From Lachnospiraceae bacterium (GTDB lineage Bacteria; Bacillota; Clostridia; Lachnospirales; Lachnospiraceae): a DNA stretch of 37,198 bases. This document shows, one piece after another, positions 16,422-24,205 of this stretch; positions within the stretch are counted from its first letter, which is position 1, and each line of letters begins with the position of its first letter. The notes below the pieces were generated by a model, which saw only the letters and a program-made list of their open reading frames with translations, had not been told where the DNA came from and made no database searches. The translations under genes were made by a program, and so were the position numbers. Location of the stretch: positions 1-37,198 of the forward strand of contig JAAWIS010000030.1 in NCBI GenBank assembly GCA_022796475.1. Direction: 5' to 3'.

Positions 16422-16624
16422 AAGTAGGAAAGCATGTCTGCACAAATTTAGAATAGAGAAGAGTCTAAGATACCTATAGGGCTATTAATAAACCTAACAT
16501 ATAAAATGGATATTATTGGAATAAAGCAGCAGATAATTGGGAAAAATATCAATTTTATTCCAAATAAAGGGAAAATGTGCCTGTAGTATAACTGGAGGAT
16601 ATTATAGATATTCAAATTATTCAT

Positions 16625-16653
16625 TTGACAAACAGTAGACAGGTTGCTATCAT
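16625..16653 (+). promoter_or_regulatory. Promoter for ilvN
   Basis: Perfect TTGACA (16625-16630), 17-base spacer, TATCAT (16648-16653). Predicted start near 16660, about 48 bases before the ilvN ATG. The leader is too short for a T-box or a long leader-peptide attenuator. I see nothing else in 16422-16624. Confidence 0.65.
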
Positions 16654-16707
16654 AGACAGTATGTAATTGGCTTCCTGACAAGAAATAATTTGAAGGTGAG
16701 TGATAAT

Positions 16708-17214
16708 ATGAATGACAACAGAATTGTTTTATCTTTATTAGTGGATAATACTGCCGGTGTGCTGGCCCGCGTTGCGGGGTTATTCAGCCGACGCGGTTAT
16801 AATATCGAAAGCCTTACAGTTGGCGTTACTGCTGATCCCAGATATTCCCGTATGACTGTGGTATCCTTAGGGGATCATGAGGTGCTGGTTCAGATTGAAA
16901 ATCAGCTCCGGAAGCTGGAAGATGTGCGGGATATTAAAGAGCTGCCAGCGGGCAGATCCGTATACCGGGAACTGATTATGGTAAAGGTCCGGGCCGACGC
17001 AAGCCAAAGACAGGCAGTGAATGCCATAGCGGATATTTTCCGGGCTACGATTGTGGATGTGGGGAAAGATTCCCTGACAGTTATGCTGACAGGCGATCAG
17101 TCCAAGCTGGATGCACTAATTAACCTTCTTGAAGATTATGAAATCCTGGAGCTGGCAAGAACCGGTCTTACTGGGTTAGAGCGGGGAGCAGAGGATATCC
17201 GGTATCTGCCGTAA
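16708..17214 (+). CDS. ilvN: Acetolactate synthase, small (regulatory) subunit
   Basis: Regulatory subunit of acetohydroxyacid synthase, which makes the acetolactate precursors of valine, leucine and isoleucine; the subunit confers activity and valine feedback. The 168-residue protein has an N-terminal ACT domain (LLVDNTAGVLARVAGLFSRR, then GYNIESLTVG) and a C-terminal second domain with REL(I/M)VKVRA and IFRATIVDVG, the usual family plan. The ATG at 16708 is supported by AAGGTGAG about eight bases upstream; an in-frame TTG at 16690 would overlap that site. The catalytic subunit IlvB is not next to it, which is unusual and means it must be encoded elsewhere. Confidence 0.94.
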   Translation: MNDNRIVLSLLVDNTAGVLARVAGLFSRRGYNIESLTVGVTADPRYSRMTVVSLGDHEVLVQIENQLRKLEDVRDIKELPAGRSVYRELIMVKVRADASQRQAVNAIADIFRATIVDVGKDSLTVMLTGDQSKLDALINLLEDYEILELARTGLTGLERGAEDIRYLP

Positions 17215-17400
17215 AGCTGATTTGCGGACTTGGCAGATCTTCCAAAGAGGGCAGTGTTTTTGCTGCCTGCCGCAGACTTGCCTGCCGGAATCTTTTGAGT
17301 GGGTTGGCATTGCAGGGATAAAAAGGAGCTTTGTTAGCTGGTTAGCTAGAGGTTTCGCCAGAGGCGGACTGAGAGTCGTCGGCGTATGCCTTTAACATAA

Positions 17401-18453
<1,053 letters not shown>

Positions 18454-18544
18454 TCATTAATTCCATGGTTTCATGCCGCAAAGTGAGGCATGAAAATGCC
18501 GGGAAGTTCAAACGAACCGTAATCAATCACATAGTTTCCCATAA

Positions 18545-18589
18545 GGGTGCTGCAAAATGGCAAAATTGCCGGAATTTGCAGCGCCTTTT
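18545..18589 (+). terminator. Inverted-repeat terminator (family T, copy 2)
   Basis: GGTGCTGCAAA pairs with TTTGCAGCGCC around a small inner stem GGCAA/TTGCC, followed by TTTT. It sits between convergent ilvC and the LysR gene. A second stem, TTTCATGCC (18469-18477) with GGCATGAAA (18487-18495), lies just upstream. Confidence 0.8.
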
Positions 18590-18616
18590 CGTATCTCTTG
18601 TTACTGAGGGCAATTA

Positions 18617-19498
18617 TTAATATAAGAACTCCAGAAATGTTTTTAATGCTTTGGACTGATTTCCATTTTGAAAGGCAAATCCGATGGTTCGCTTGCGGAT
18701 AGGGCAGGTTAGGGGGATTTCTGTTAAGCGTCCGGTATCCAGCTCTTTTTGCACCAGTTCTTTAATGACGCAGGCGATCCCCAGACCGATTTTTGCAAAT
18801 TCAATCAGCAGATCCATGGTGGTAACTTCTAAAATCTGTTTCGGCTCGATGCTATGTTCCTTCATGTATTCATCTACGTGGTGGCGGGTCATATTGCTTT
18901 GATCTAACAGCATAATATTGCCGCAGCGAAATAAATCTGCATTATTTCCTTCCCGCAGATATAAGTTATTTAAATAATGTCTGGTGCTGACGAAGATATC
19001 CTGGATATCCATAACCGGAATAAAGGCAAGGCCAGAGTGGGAAGAGGGTTCGGCTATCAGCCCCATATCCAGAGTATGCTGTTCCAGCATGGAAACAGTT
19101 TTTGCTGTGGCCTGGCTTTCAATGGTAATTTTAATATGGGGGTACTGCTCTATGAAAGTCTTTAAATAGGGAAGCAGAATGTATTTGCAGAGCGTGTTGC
19201 TGACTCCAATTCGCAGATGGCCGATCTGGAATTCCCGGATCCGCTTTAATTCCTGCTCCCCTAAGTCCAAAGCATGAAAGGCGGCCTGAGTATGCTGGAA
19301 CAGCAGTTCTCCTTCTGGAGTCATATGAACCCCCCGGGAACTTCTGGTAAATAAGGTAACATTCAGGCTGTCTTCCAGTTTGCTGATGGCTTTGCTGATA
19401 GCGGGCTGACTGATGTAAAGTTCTTTTGCTGCTTTGGAAATATTTCCTGCTTTTGCCACTTCATAAAAGATTTTGTATTGGGACAAATTCTGTTCCAT
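18617..19498 (-). CDS. LysR-family transcriptional regulator, likely controlling leuCD
   Basis: The 293-residue protein has the LysR N-terminal winged helix (YKIFYEVAKAGNISKAAKEL, then YISQPAISKAISKLEDSL, residues about 8-60), a linker helix, and a two-lobed LysR substrate domain (about 90-290). It is divergent from leuC with 185 bases between starts. A T-N11-A box lies in this gap. By analogy with LeuO- and CysL-type neighbours, the protein probably activates leuCD in response to a pathway intermediate and represses itself; the effector is unknown. AGGAGCGC is a weak ribosome site ahead of the ATG. Confidence 0.9.
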   Translation of the reverse strand: MEQNLSQYKIFYEVAKAGNISKAAKELYISQPAISKAISKLEDSLNVTLFTRSSRGVHMTPEGELLFQHTQAAFHALDLGEQELKRIREFQIGHLRIGVSNTLCKYILLPYLKTFIEQYPHIKITIESQATAKTVSMLEQHTLDMGLIAEPSSHSGLAFIPVMDIQDIFVSTRHYLNNLYLREGNNADLFRCGNIMLLDQSNMTRHHVDEYMKEHSIEPKQILEVTTMDLLIEFAKIGLGIACVIKELVQKELDTGRLTEIPLTCPIRKRTIGFAFQNGNQSKALKTFLEFLY

Positions 19499-19515
19499 AA
19501 GCGCTCCTTAATTTT

Positions 19516-19538
19516 ATCTATAACTATATTTCATAGAT
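19516..19538. promoter_or_regulatory. LysR T-N11-A operator between lysR and leuC
   Basis: ATCTAT (19516-19521), 11 bases, ATAGAT (19533-19538): a perfect 6-bp dyad of the standard LysR T-N11-A type. Its centre is about 65 bases upstream of the leuC start predicted from the -10 box at 19580-19585, the classical LysR recognition position, and it lies just downstream of the predicted lysR start. Confidence 0.6.
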
Positions 19539-19560
19539 TCTATTCATATTATGTATTTTT

Positions 19561-19590
19561 ATTATAACAAAATTTATGATAAAATGTAAA
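19561..19590 (-). promoter_or_regulatory. lysR promoter overlapping the leuC promoter
   Basis: On the minus strand: TTTACA (19590-19585), 18-base spacer, TATAAT (19566-19561), a good sigma-A promoter. The plus-strand leuC -10 box TAAAAT (19580-19585) falls in the spacer and touches its -35, so polymerase can occupy only one promoter at a time. The leuC side has a poor -35, consistent with activator dependence. Confidence 0.55.
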
Positions 19591-19683
19591 GCAGTTTAAC
19601 CGGACCTTTCTAATGGCGGCTTCTGTACTGACAGTCAGCGTACCGGGCAACAAACAGCAAATCATTTGAGGAGGATTTAAGAC

Positions 19684-20943
19684 ATGGGAATGACAATGAC
19701 GCAGAAAATATTAGCTGCCCATGCAGGACTTTCAGAAGTCACTGCCGGACAGTTGATTGAGGCGGATTTAGATCTGGTGCTGGGAAATGATATTACATCT
19801 CCCGTTGCCATTAATGAAATGAAAAAAATGAAACATCAGACAGTATTTGACCGGGATAAAATTGCTCTGGTTATGGATCATTTTATTCCTAATAAGGATA
19901 TTAAGTCAGCAGAAAACTGCAAATGCTGCCGGGATTTTGCCTGCAAACATGAGATTACCAATTACTTTGATGTAGGGGAAATGGGGATTGAACACGCGCT
20001 GCTTCCGGAAAAAGGACTTGTAGTAGCAGGCGATGCAGTAATCGGCGCCGATTCTCACACCTGTACATATGGGGCGCTTGGGGCTTTTTCTACGGGAGTG
20101 GGAAGCACCGATATGGCGGCAGCCATGGCCACAGGAAAGGCCTGGTTTAAGGTTCCGCCTGCACTGCGGTTTGAACTGGTGGGAAAGCCGGGAGAATGGG
20201 TAAGCGGCAAAGATGTGATTCTGCATATTATTGGACTGATCGGCGTAGACGGAGCCCTTTATAAATCAATGGAATTTACTGGAGAAGGGATTTCATATCT
20301 GACCATGGATGATCGGTTTACAATCTGTAATATGGCCATTGAAGCTGGAGGAAAGAACGGGATTTTTCCGGTAGATGATTTAGCTATTCAGTATATGAAG
20401 GAGCATTCCAAAAAGGAATTTACTGTTTATGAGGCAGATGAGGATGCAGTGTATGAGGAAACTTATACGATTGATCTTTCTCGTTTGAAACCTACGGTAT
20501 CCTTCCCTCATCTTCCGGAGAATACAAAAACCATCGATGAAGCAGGCGATATCAAGATTGACCAGGCTGTGATTGGATCCTGCACCAATGGGCGTATGGA
20601 TGATATGCGTGCTGCAGCGAAGGTATTAAAGGGGCGGAAAGTAGCAAAGCATGTGCGCTGTATCGTAATTCCGGCCACACAGGCGATTTACCTTCAGGCG
20701 ATGCGGGAAGGGCTGTTAGAAATTTTTGTGGAAGCTGGAGCTGTGGTCAGCACTCCTACCTGCGGGCCTTGCCTGGGAGGCTACATGGGGATTTTAGCAG
20801 CGGGAGAGCGGTGTATTTCTACCACCAACCGAAATTTTGTAGGCCGTATGGGGCATGTTGAGTCGGAAGTTTATCTGGCCAGCCCGGCAGTGGCAGCGGC
20901 AAGCGCAGTGTTGGGCAGGATTGCCTGTCCCTGTGAATTGTAG
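19684..20943 (+). CDS. leuC: 3-isopropylmalate dehydratase, large subunit
   Basis: With LeuD it isomerises 2- to 3-isopropylmalate in leucine synthesis, using a 4Fe-4S cluster. The 419-residue protein is the shorter HacA/archaeal-like LeuC class rather than the 465-residue enterobacterial one. Motifs: [37 protein letters not shown] and [10 protein letters not shown]; the cluster cysteines are in the SCTNG and CGPC blocks. GGAGGA precedes the ATG. LeuD starts 17 bases after the stop. leuA and leuB are not in the window. Confidence 0.95.
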   Translation: MGMTMTQKILAAHAGLSEVTAGQLIEADLDLVLGNDITSPVAINEMKKMKHQTVFDRDKIALVMDHFIPNKDIKSAENCKCCRDFACKHEITNYFDVGEMGIEHALLPEKGLVVAGDAVIGADSHTCTYGALGAFSTGVGSTDMAAAMATGKAWFKVPPALRFELVGKPGEWVSGKDVILHIIGLIGVDGALYKSMEFTGEGISYLTMDDRFTICNMAIEAGGKNGIFPVDDLAIQYMKEHSKKEFTVYEADEDAVYEETYTIDLSRLKPTVSFPHLPENTKTIDEAGDIKIDQAVIGSCTNGRMDDMRAAAKVLKGRKVAKHVRCIVIPATQAIYLQAMREGLLEIFVEAGAVVSTPTCGPCLGGYMGILAAGERCISTTNRNFVGRMGHVESEVYLASPAVAAASAVLGRIACPCEL

Positions 20944-20960
20944 GAAAGGATGGCGACGAT

Positions 20961-21446
20961 ATGAAAGCAAACGGACATGTTTTTAAATACGGTGATAATG
21001 TAGACACGGATGTAATTATTCCGGCAAGATACTTAAATGCAACGAAGGGAGAGGAACTGGCCAGGCACTGCATGGAAGATATTGATAAGGAATTTGTCAG
21101 CAAAGTGCAGCAGGGCGACATTATGATAGCCAATAAAAATTTTGGCTGCGGTTCTTCCAGGGAACATGCTCCTCTGGCTATTAAATGTGCTGGAATTAGC
21201 TGCGTCATTGCTGAAACTTTTGCACGGATTTTTTTCCGAAATGCGATTAACATTGGCCTTCCAATTATCGAATGCCCGGAAGCGGCAAAAGCGATTCAGG
21301 CGGGAGATGAAGTTGAGGTGGATTTTGATACCGGCGTTATTACGGATAAAACCACAGGTCAGTCCTTTGTAGGCCAGCCTTTCCCAGAGTTTATGCAGAA
21401 GATTATTTCTGCCGGCGGACTGATTCCGTATATTAATGAGAAATAA
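20961..21446 (+). CDS. leuD: 3-isopropylmalate dehydratase, small subunit
   Basis: Swivel-domain partner of LeuC. At 161 residues it is the short LeuD class that matches the LeuC class here. It has [17 protein letters not shown] at the N-terminus, the substrate-binding [12 protein letters not shown] and the [15 protein letters not shown] block. AGGAAAGGATGG lies upstream of the ATG. The leuC-leuD pair forms one transcript ending at the inverted-repeat terminator at 21482-21580. Confidence 0.95.
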   Translation: MKANGHVFKYGDNVDTDVIIPARYLNATKGEELARHCMEDIDKEFVSKVQQGDIMIANKNFGCGSSREHAPLAIKCAGISCVIAETFARIFFRNAINIGLPIIECPEAAKAIQAGDEVEVDFDTGVITDKTTGQSFVGQPFPEFMQKIISAGGLIPYINEK

Positions 21447-21481
21447 AAAGGGCTGATGCTGAAAATTCAATATACCATAAA

Positions 21482-21580
21482 GGGTTGCTGCAAAGCGGCT
21501 AAAACCACACAATATACAGTCTGAATTCTAATAATTTCTGCTGTATATTGCAGAAATGCCGAATTTGCAGCAGCCCTTTT
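21482..21580 (+). terminator. Long nested inverted-repeat terminator (family T, copy 3)
   Basis: GGGTTGCTGCAAA (21482-21494) pairs with TTTGCAGCAGCCC (21564-21576), and inside CAATATACAG (21510-21519) pairs perfectly with CTGTATATTG (21541-21550); TTTT follows. The inner sequence is clearly related to copy 1 at 1901-2002, both containing ACAATATACAGT. It lies between the convergent leuD and DUF4180 genes. Confidence 0.8.
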
Positions 21581-21674
21581 GCTGTGCATGAGATTCCTTT
21601 GAATTTTGATAGGGCAAAGTTAGTCGCCACTTTCCGAAATTCAGGACTGTTAGCTACAAAATCTGTTACCCTGG

Positions 21675-22055
21675 CTATATGACTGGTTCGTGGAGTGCTT
21701 GGAGCATCCATTCCTCAGCCGCCTGTACGCTGTCATATACGCGGAAGTCATTTCCCTTATTAGACTCCATTACCATTTCTCCAAACCTGCCATCAAGAAG
21801 GGACTTATCCTGAAGGATAAGAGCCACCTTGATGTTATAAATTTGGAATTTGTTCAGTGCAGCACCAGCCAGCCCGGTTCTCAGCTTAAAAAAATCCGGG
21901 GATACTGACCGCTCATGGAGCAGCAGATTGCTGGTGCCGCTGCTTAGACAAGCGGATATTAATTCTATGGCGTCTTTCTCAGAGGACAGTACGCCCGCTA
22001 GTGAGGTACAGTCCAAATAGCATCCGTGTTTATTTTCAATCTTTTTGAAATTCAT
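21675..22055 (-). CDS. DUF4180 domain protein
   Basis: A 126-residue cytoplasmic protein resembling the DUF4180 family: a short N-terminal strand region, FFKLRTGLAGAALNKFQIYN in the middle and a C-terminal SNKGNDFRVYDSVQAAEEWM segment. The family has no established function. DUF4180 genes are often found beside PadR-type regulators in Clostridia, and here a shortened PadR gene lies 33 bases upstream on the same strand. GAGGAG precedes the ATG. The two genes probably form a small operon; the terminator family element at 21482-21580 lies beyond its end. Confidence 0.75.
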   Translation of the reverse strand: MNFKKIENKHGCYLDCTSLAGVLSSEKDAIELISACLSSGTSNLLLHERSVSPDFFKLRTGLAGAALNKFQIYNIKVALILQDKSLLDGRFGEMVMESNKGNDFRVYDSVQAAEEWMLQALHEPVI

Positions 22056-22088
22056 CTTTGTTCTCCTCGTATTATAAAATAGCAGTGT

Positions 22089-22436
22089 TTATCGTTCCTT
22101 TCTAAAATGCTCCAGTCCCTTTCGAAATTGCTGAATCCAGCTCAATTCTGCTTCACATATCATGACAAAATTGTGGCAGAGCATTTCCCACACAAAACGT
22201 TCCTGTTCGGATCGGTTGGGAAAGTTTTTTTCACGGCGTTTTTCTTCTTTGCGCATAGCTAACTGCTGTGTCATAATGTTCTCATATCTCGTGAGCAGTT
22301 TTGTCAACGCTTTGTAAATCTGGTTGTTGTTGCCTGACCAGTAGAGAAATGGTGAGTCCTGCATCACCCGCTTTATATCATATCCGGTAAGTGGCTTCCA
22401 ACTCAGCAGGCCCAAAATAGCGTAATCAATGATCAT
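22089..22436 (-). CDS. PadR-family regulator, internally truncated
   Basis: The 115-residue product starts as a typical PadR protein of this subgroup: IDYAILGLLSWKPLTGYDIK, then SPFLYWSGNNNQIYKALTKL, the N-terminal winged-helix region up to about residue 47. The sequence then passes directly into what looks like the C-terminal dimerisation helices (RYENIMTQQL ... FPNRSEQERFVWEML ... ELSWIQQFRKGLEHF). The wing, the rest of the DNA-binding domain and the linker, roughly 50-60 residues in family members, are missing without loss of frame. It has an excellent AAAGGAGGT ribosome site. It is either a decayed regulator or a dimerising inhibitor; normal DNA binding is doubtful. Confidence 0.72.
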   Translation of the reverse strand: MIIDYAILGLLSWKPLTGYDIKRVMQDSPFLYWSGNNNQIYKALTKLLTRYENIMTQQLAMRKEEKRREKNFPNRSEQERFVWEMLCHNFVMICEAELSWIQQFRKGLEHFRKER

Positions 22437-22480
22437 AACGGATACCTCCTTTTAAAATGCTAATTTTAATGTGTAGTACT

Positions 22481-22577
22481 GGGGCTGTCGCATTAAGAAA
22501 GATGATACAAGATAGGCTAGTTTGAAACATCCTTCCATACTATATCTTGTATATGTTTTACTTAGTGCGACAGCCCC
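22481..22577. mobile_element. 97-bp MITE-like inverted-repeat element
   Basis: GGGGCTGTCGCATTAAG (22481-22497) and CTTAGTGCGACAGCCCC (22561-22577) are 17-bp terminal inverted repeats with one mismatch. A second perfect 10-bp inverted repeat, ATACAAGATA (22505-22514) with TATCTTGTAT (22543-22552), lies inside. GGGGCTGT ends are typical of several IS families. No transposase and no clear target duplication are visible. It lies just upstream of the PadR gene and may have disturbed its promoter. Confidence 0.65.
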
Positions 22578-22608
22578 AAAAAGTCAAGAGATTTTTTCAT
22601 TTTTATTA

Positions 22609-22710
22609 TTGTGAAAGCTCAGCGTCCCGTCGCTGAGCTGTGGGAAAACGGGGCCGCAGCGCGGCAACTTCCACTCCCGTTTTCTGCACATCCTCCCGGA
22701 GGGTTCACAG
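22609..22710 (-). repeat. 102-bp interspersed palindromic repeat, copy C (inverted)
   Basis: The reverse complement matches copies A and B almost throughout: CTGTGAACCCTCC at the start, TGTGCAGAAAACGGG, CCCCGTTTTCCCACA, GCTCAGCG with CGCTGAGC, and TTCAC at the end. Its length is the same. It lies downstream of the esterase gene. The stretch 22437-22773 contains only this and the MITE-like element. Confidence 0.75.
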
Positions 22711-22773
22711 GAACCTGCACCTTATGAAACGAAAAACGCTCTGCATGGATCCCGCTGAGGCGGAAAGGAATGT

Positions 22774-23577
22774 TCAGACACACTCTAGCATCCAATCCAG
22801 TATGTCTTGAATATACTTATCCCAAAAATCCCAATTATGTCCTCCAGGCCCTTCCTGATATACCAAATCTGCGCCCATTTTTTCCAGCCTTTCCCGGGAC
22901 ATCACATTCATCTCGTATAAAAAGTCTTCTGTGCCACAGGCCTGATAAAGCTTGGGAGCCGTACCTTCTTTCAGACATTTGTTTAAAAGTACGAACAGAT
23001 CCCGGTCACTGTCTTTCAGAGCATTTGGATTCTCGAAAATAGCATCCCATGGAAAAGGCCCTTCAATGGTTCCATTTTGAATGCCTTGGTACACGTTGGC
23101 AAGATCCAGGGCACCGGACATGCTGGCAGCTTTGGAGTATTTTTCCGGAACTGACAGAGCCAGATACCATGCGCCATAGCCGCCCATAGAGAAACCAGCT
23201 ACATAAGTATCTTCCCGCTTTTTTGATACAGGGAAAACAGAGGTAATAAAGTTAGGAAGTTCCTGAGTGAAAAATGTGTGATATTTGAGTCCGTATTTCA
23301 TGTCCTGATAAAAATTATTGCCTCCAGAAGCCATGACAACGGCAATACAGCGGTCTTGGGCATAACGTTCAATATTACTGTACCGGATCCAGGAGCTGTA
23401 ATCTCCAAAAGCTCCATGGAGCAAATAGACTACCGGAAATCCCGTTTCATAATGATAGCGGTTCTGGGAAGACTGATGGATCACCTGTTCTTGCCCCTGA
23501 GGAGTAGGAATAATAACGTTTAAAGAAATGTTGCTTTGCAAGGTGGAACTGTAATAGTGACAGTTCATGCTGGCCAT
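22774..23577 (-). CDS. EstA/esterase-D-type alpha/beta-hydrolase
   Basis: A 267-residue intracellular esterase (no signal peptide) of the tributyrin esterase/S-formylglutathione-hydrolase fold. The nucleophile elbow is GFSMGG (Ser130), the acid is Asp218 in CGTEDF, and the base is His247 in GGHNWDFW; LLHGAFGDYSSW forms the oxyanion region. Family members hydrolyse short acyl or aryl esters, including acetyl and feruloyl groups on sugars. AAAGGAGGT precedes the ATG. It is divergent from the GH31/TRAP operon and shares with it a symmetrical control region, which suggests it belongs to the same pathway. The natural ester is unknown. Confidence 0.85.
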   Translation of the reverse strand: MASMNCHYYSSTLQSNISLNVIIPTPQGQEQVIHQSSQNRYHYETGFPVVYLLHGAFGDYSSWIRYSNIERYAQDRCIAVVMASGGNNFYQDMKYGLKYHTFFTQELPNFITSVFPVSKKREDTYVAGFSMGGYGAWYLALSVPEKYSKAASMSGALDLANVYQGIQNGTIEGPFPWDAIFENPNALKDSDRDLFVLLNKCLKEGTAPKLYQACGTEDFLYEMNVMSRERLEKMGADLVYQEGPGGHNWDFWDKYIQDILDWMLECV

Positions 23578-23639
23578 GATAAATACCTCCTTTAAAATAA
23601 GTATGATATCAGTTTGACACCGAAAATATATATTTGTTT

Positions 23640-23645
23640 ATTATA
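23640..23645 (-). promoter_or_regulatory. -10 box of the esterase promoter
   Basis: Perfect TATAAT on the minus strand with no recognisable -35 (AGTATT at the 17-base position). The nearest TTGCTCT half-site begins 32 bases upstream. This weak-core layout suggests activator dependence. Confidence 0.5.
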
Positions 23646-23677
23646 ATACAGAACCGAGATGAAATACTAGACGAAAA

Positions 23678-23720
23678 TTGCTCTTATATAGGAGTTATTT
23701 AACGTATCTTGCTCTATTTA
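23678..23720 (+). promoter_or_regulatory. Operator pair A: two TTGCTCT half-sites 31 bp apart
   Basis: TTGCTCTTATATA (23678-23690) and TTGCTCTATTTA (23709-23720) are direct repeats whose first bases are exactly 31 bp apart, three helical turns. Both read away from the esterase gene. The second is enclosed by an 8-bp inverted repeat TTTAACGT (23698-23705) and ACGTTAAA (23723-23730). Together with pair B this is a strong candidate site for the AraC regulator. A degenerate relative of the palindromic repeat family may lie at about 23738-23830, sharing CAAAGAGTC and CTGCTGGA-like parts; otherwise 23578-24205 has no gene. Confidence 0.6.
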
Positions 23721-24040
23721 CAACGTTAAAATAAAAAACACAAAGAGTCTGGTCTGCTGGAAGTTCTCTCCGCAGCGCGGTTACGCCACCAGCCATTTTT
23801 GCTGCAGATGGAGCAGGGATTGTTCAAATGATTTTTGCCTTATAAAATGTAATTTTTTACGGAAATATTCAATCATGTTGTGCAGAATTCTCCGTCTGGA
23901 AAAGGGTGGTTTTTCCAGAACATTTCTCTAAGACTGGTGTGCTGAAAAGAGGAGCATTTTAATATTATAAGAGCATTATCCTGGATATAAAAATGCAGTG
24001 GTACAACGATGCTGTGAGAAAGAAGCAGGGATTTGAGTAT

Positions 24041-24084
24041 TATAAAAGAGCAAGATAGGTAAAGATTCAAAACAAGTAACGCAA
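24041..24084 (-). promoter_or_regulatory. Operator pair B: mirror-image half-sites 31 bp apart
   Basis: On the minus strand TTGCTCTTTTATA (24053-24041) matches the first site of pair A at 12 of 13 positions. A weaker partner, TTGCGTTACTTGT (24084-24072), starts exactly 31 bp away in the same orientation. The pair reads away from GH31 and ends 31 bases before its -10 box, mirroring pair A at the esterase. Confidence 0.55.
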
Positions 24085-24115
24085 GATTTGTCTAGTTTTT
24101 AACAAAGGGGTTTTA

Positions 24116-24121
24116 TATAAT
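24116..24121 (+). promoter_or_regulatory. -10 box of the GH31/TRAP operon promoter
   Basis: Perfect TATAAT without a good -35 (TAGTTT at the 17-base position). Predicted start near 24128, about 78 bases before the GH31 ATG. Confidence 0.5.
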
Positions 24122-24205
24122 TATTATAACAAACCCGGAGGCGCGGCACTGTGAATGCCGCAGGAAAAATATGGACTATTTCCGGGAGAAAAGGAGGAAA
24201 AGATA

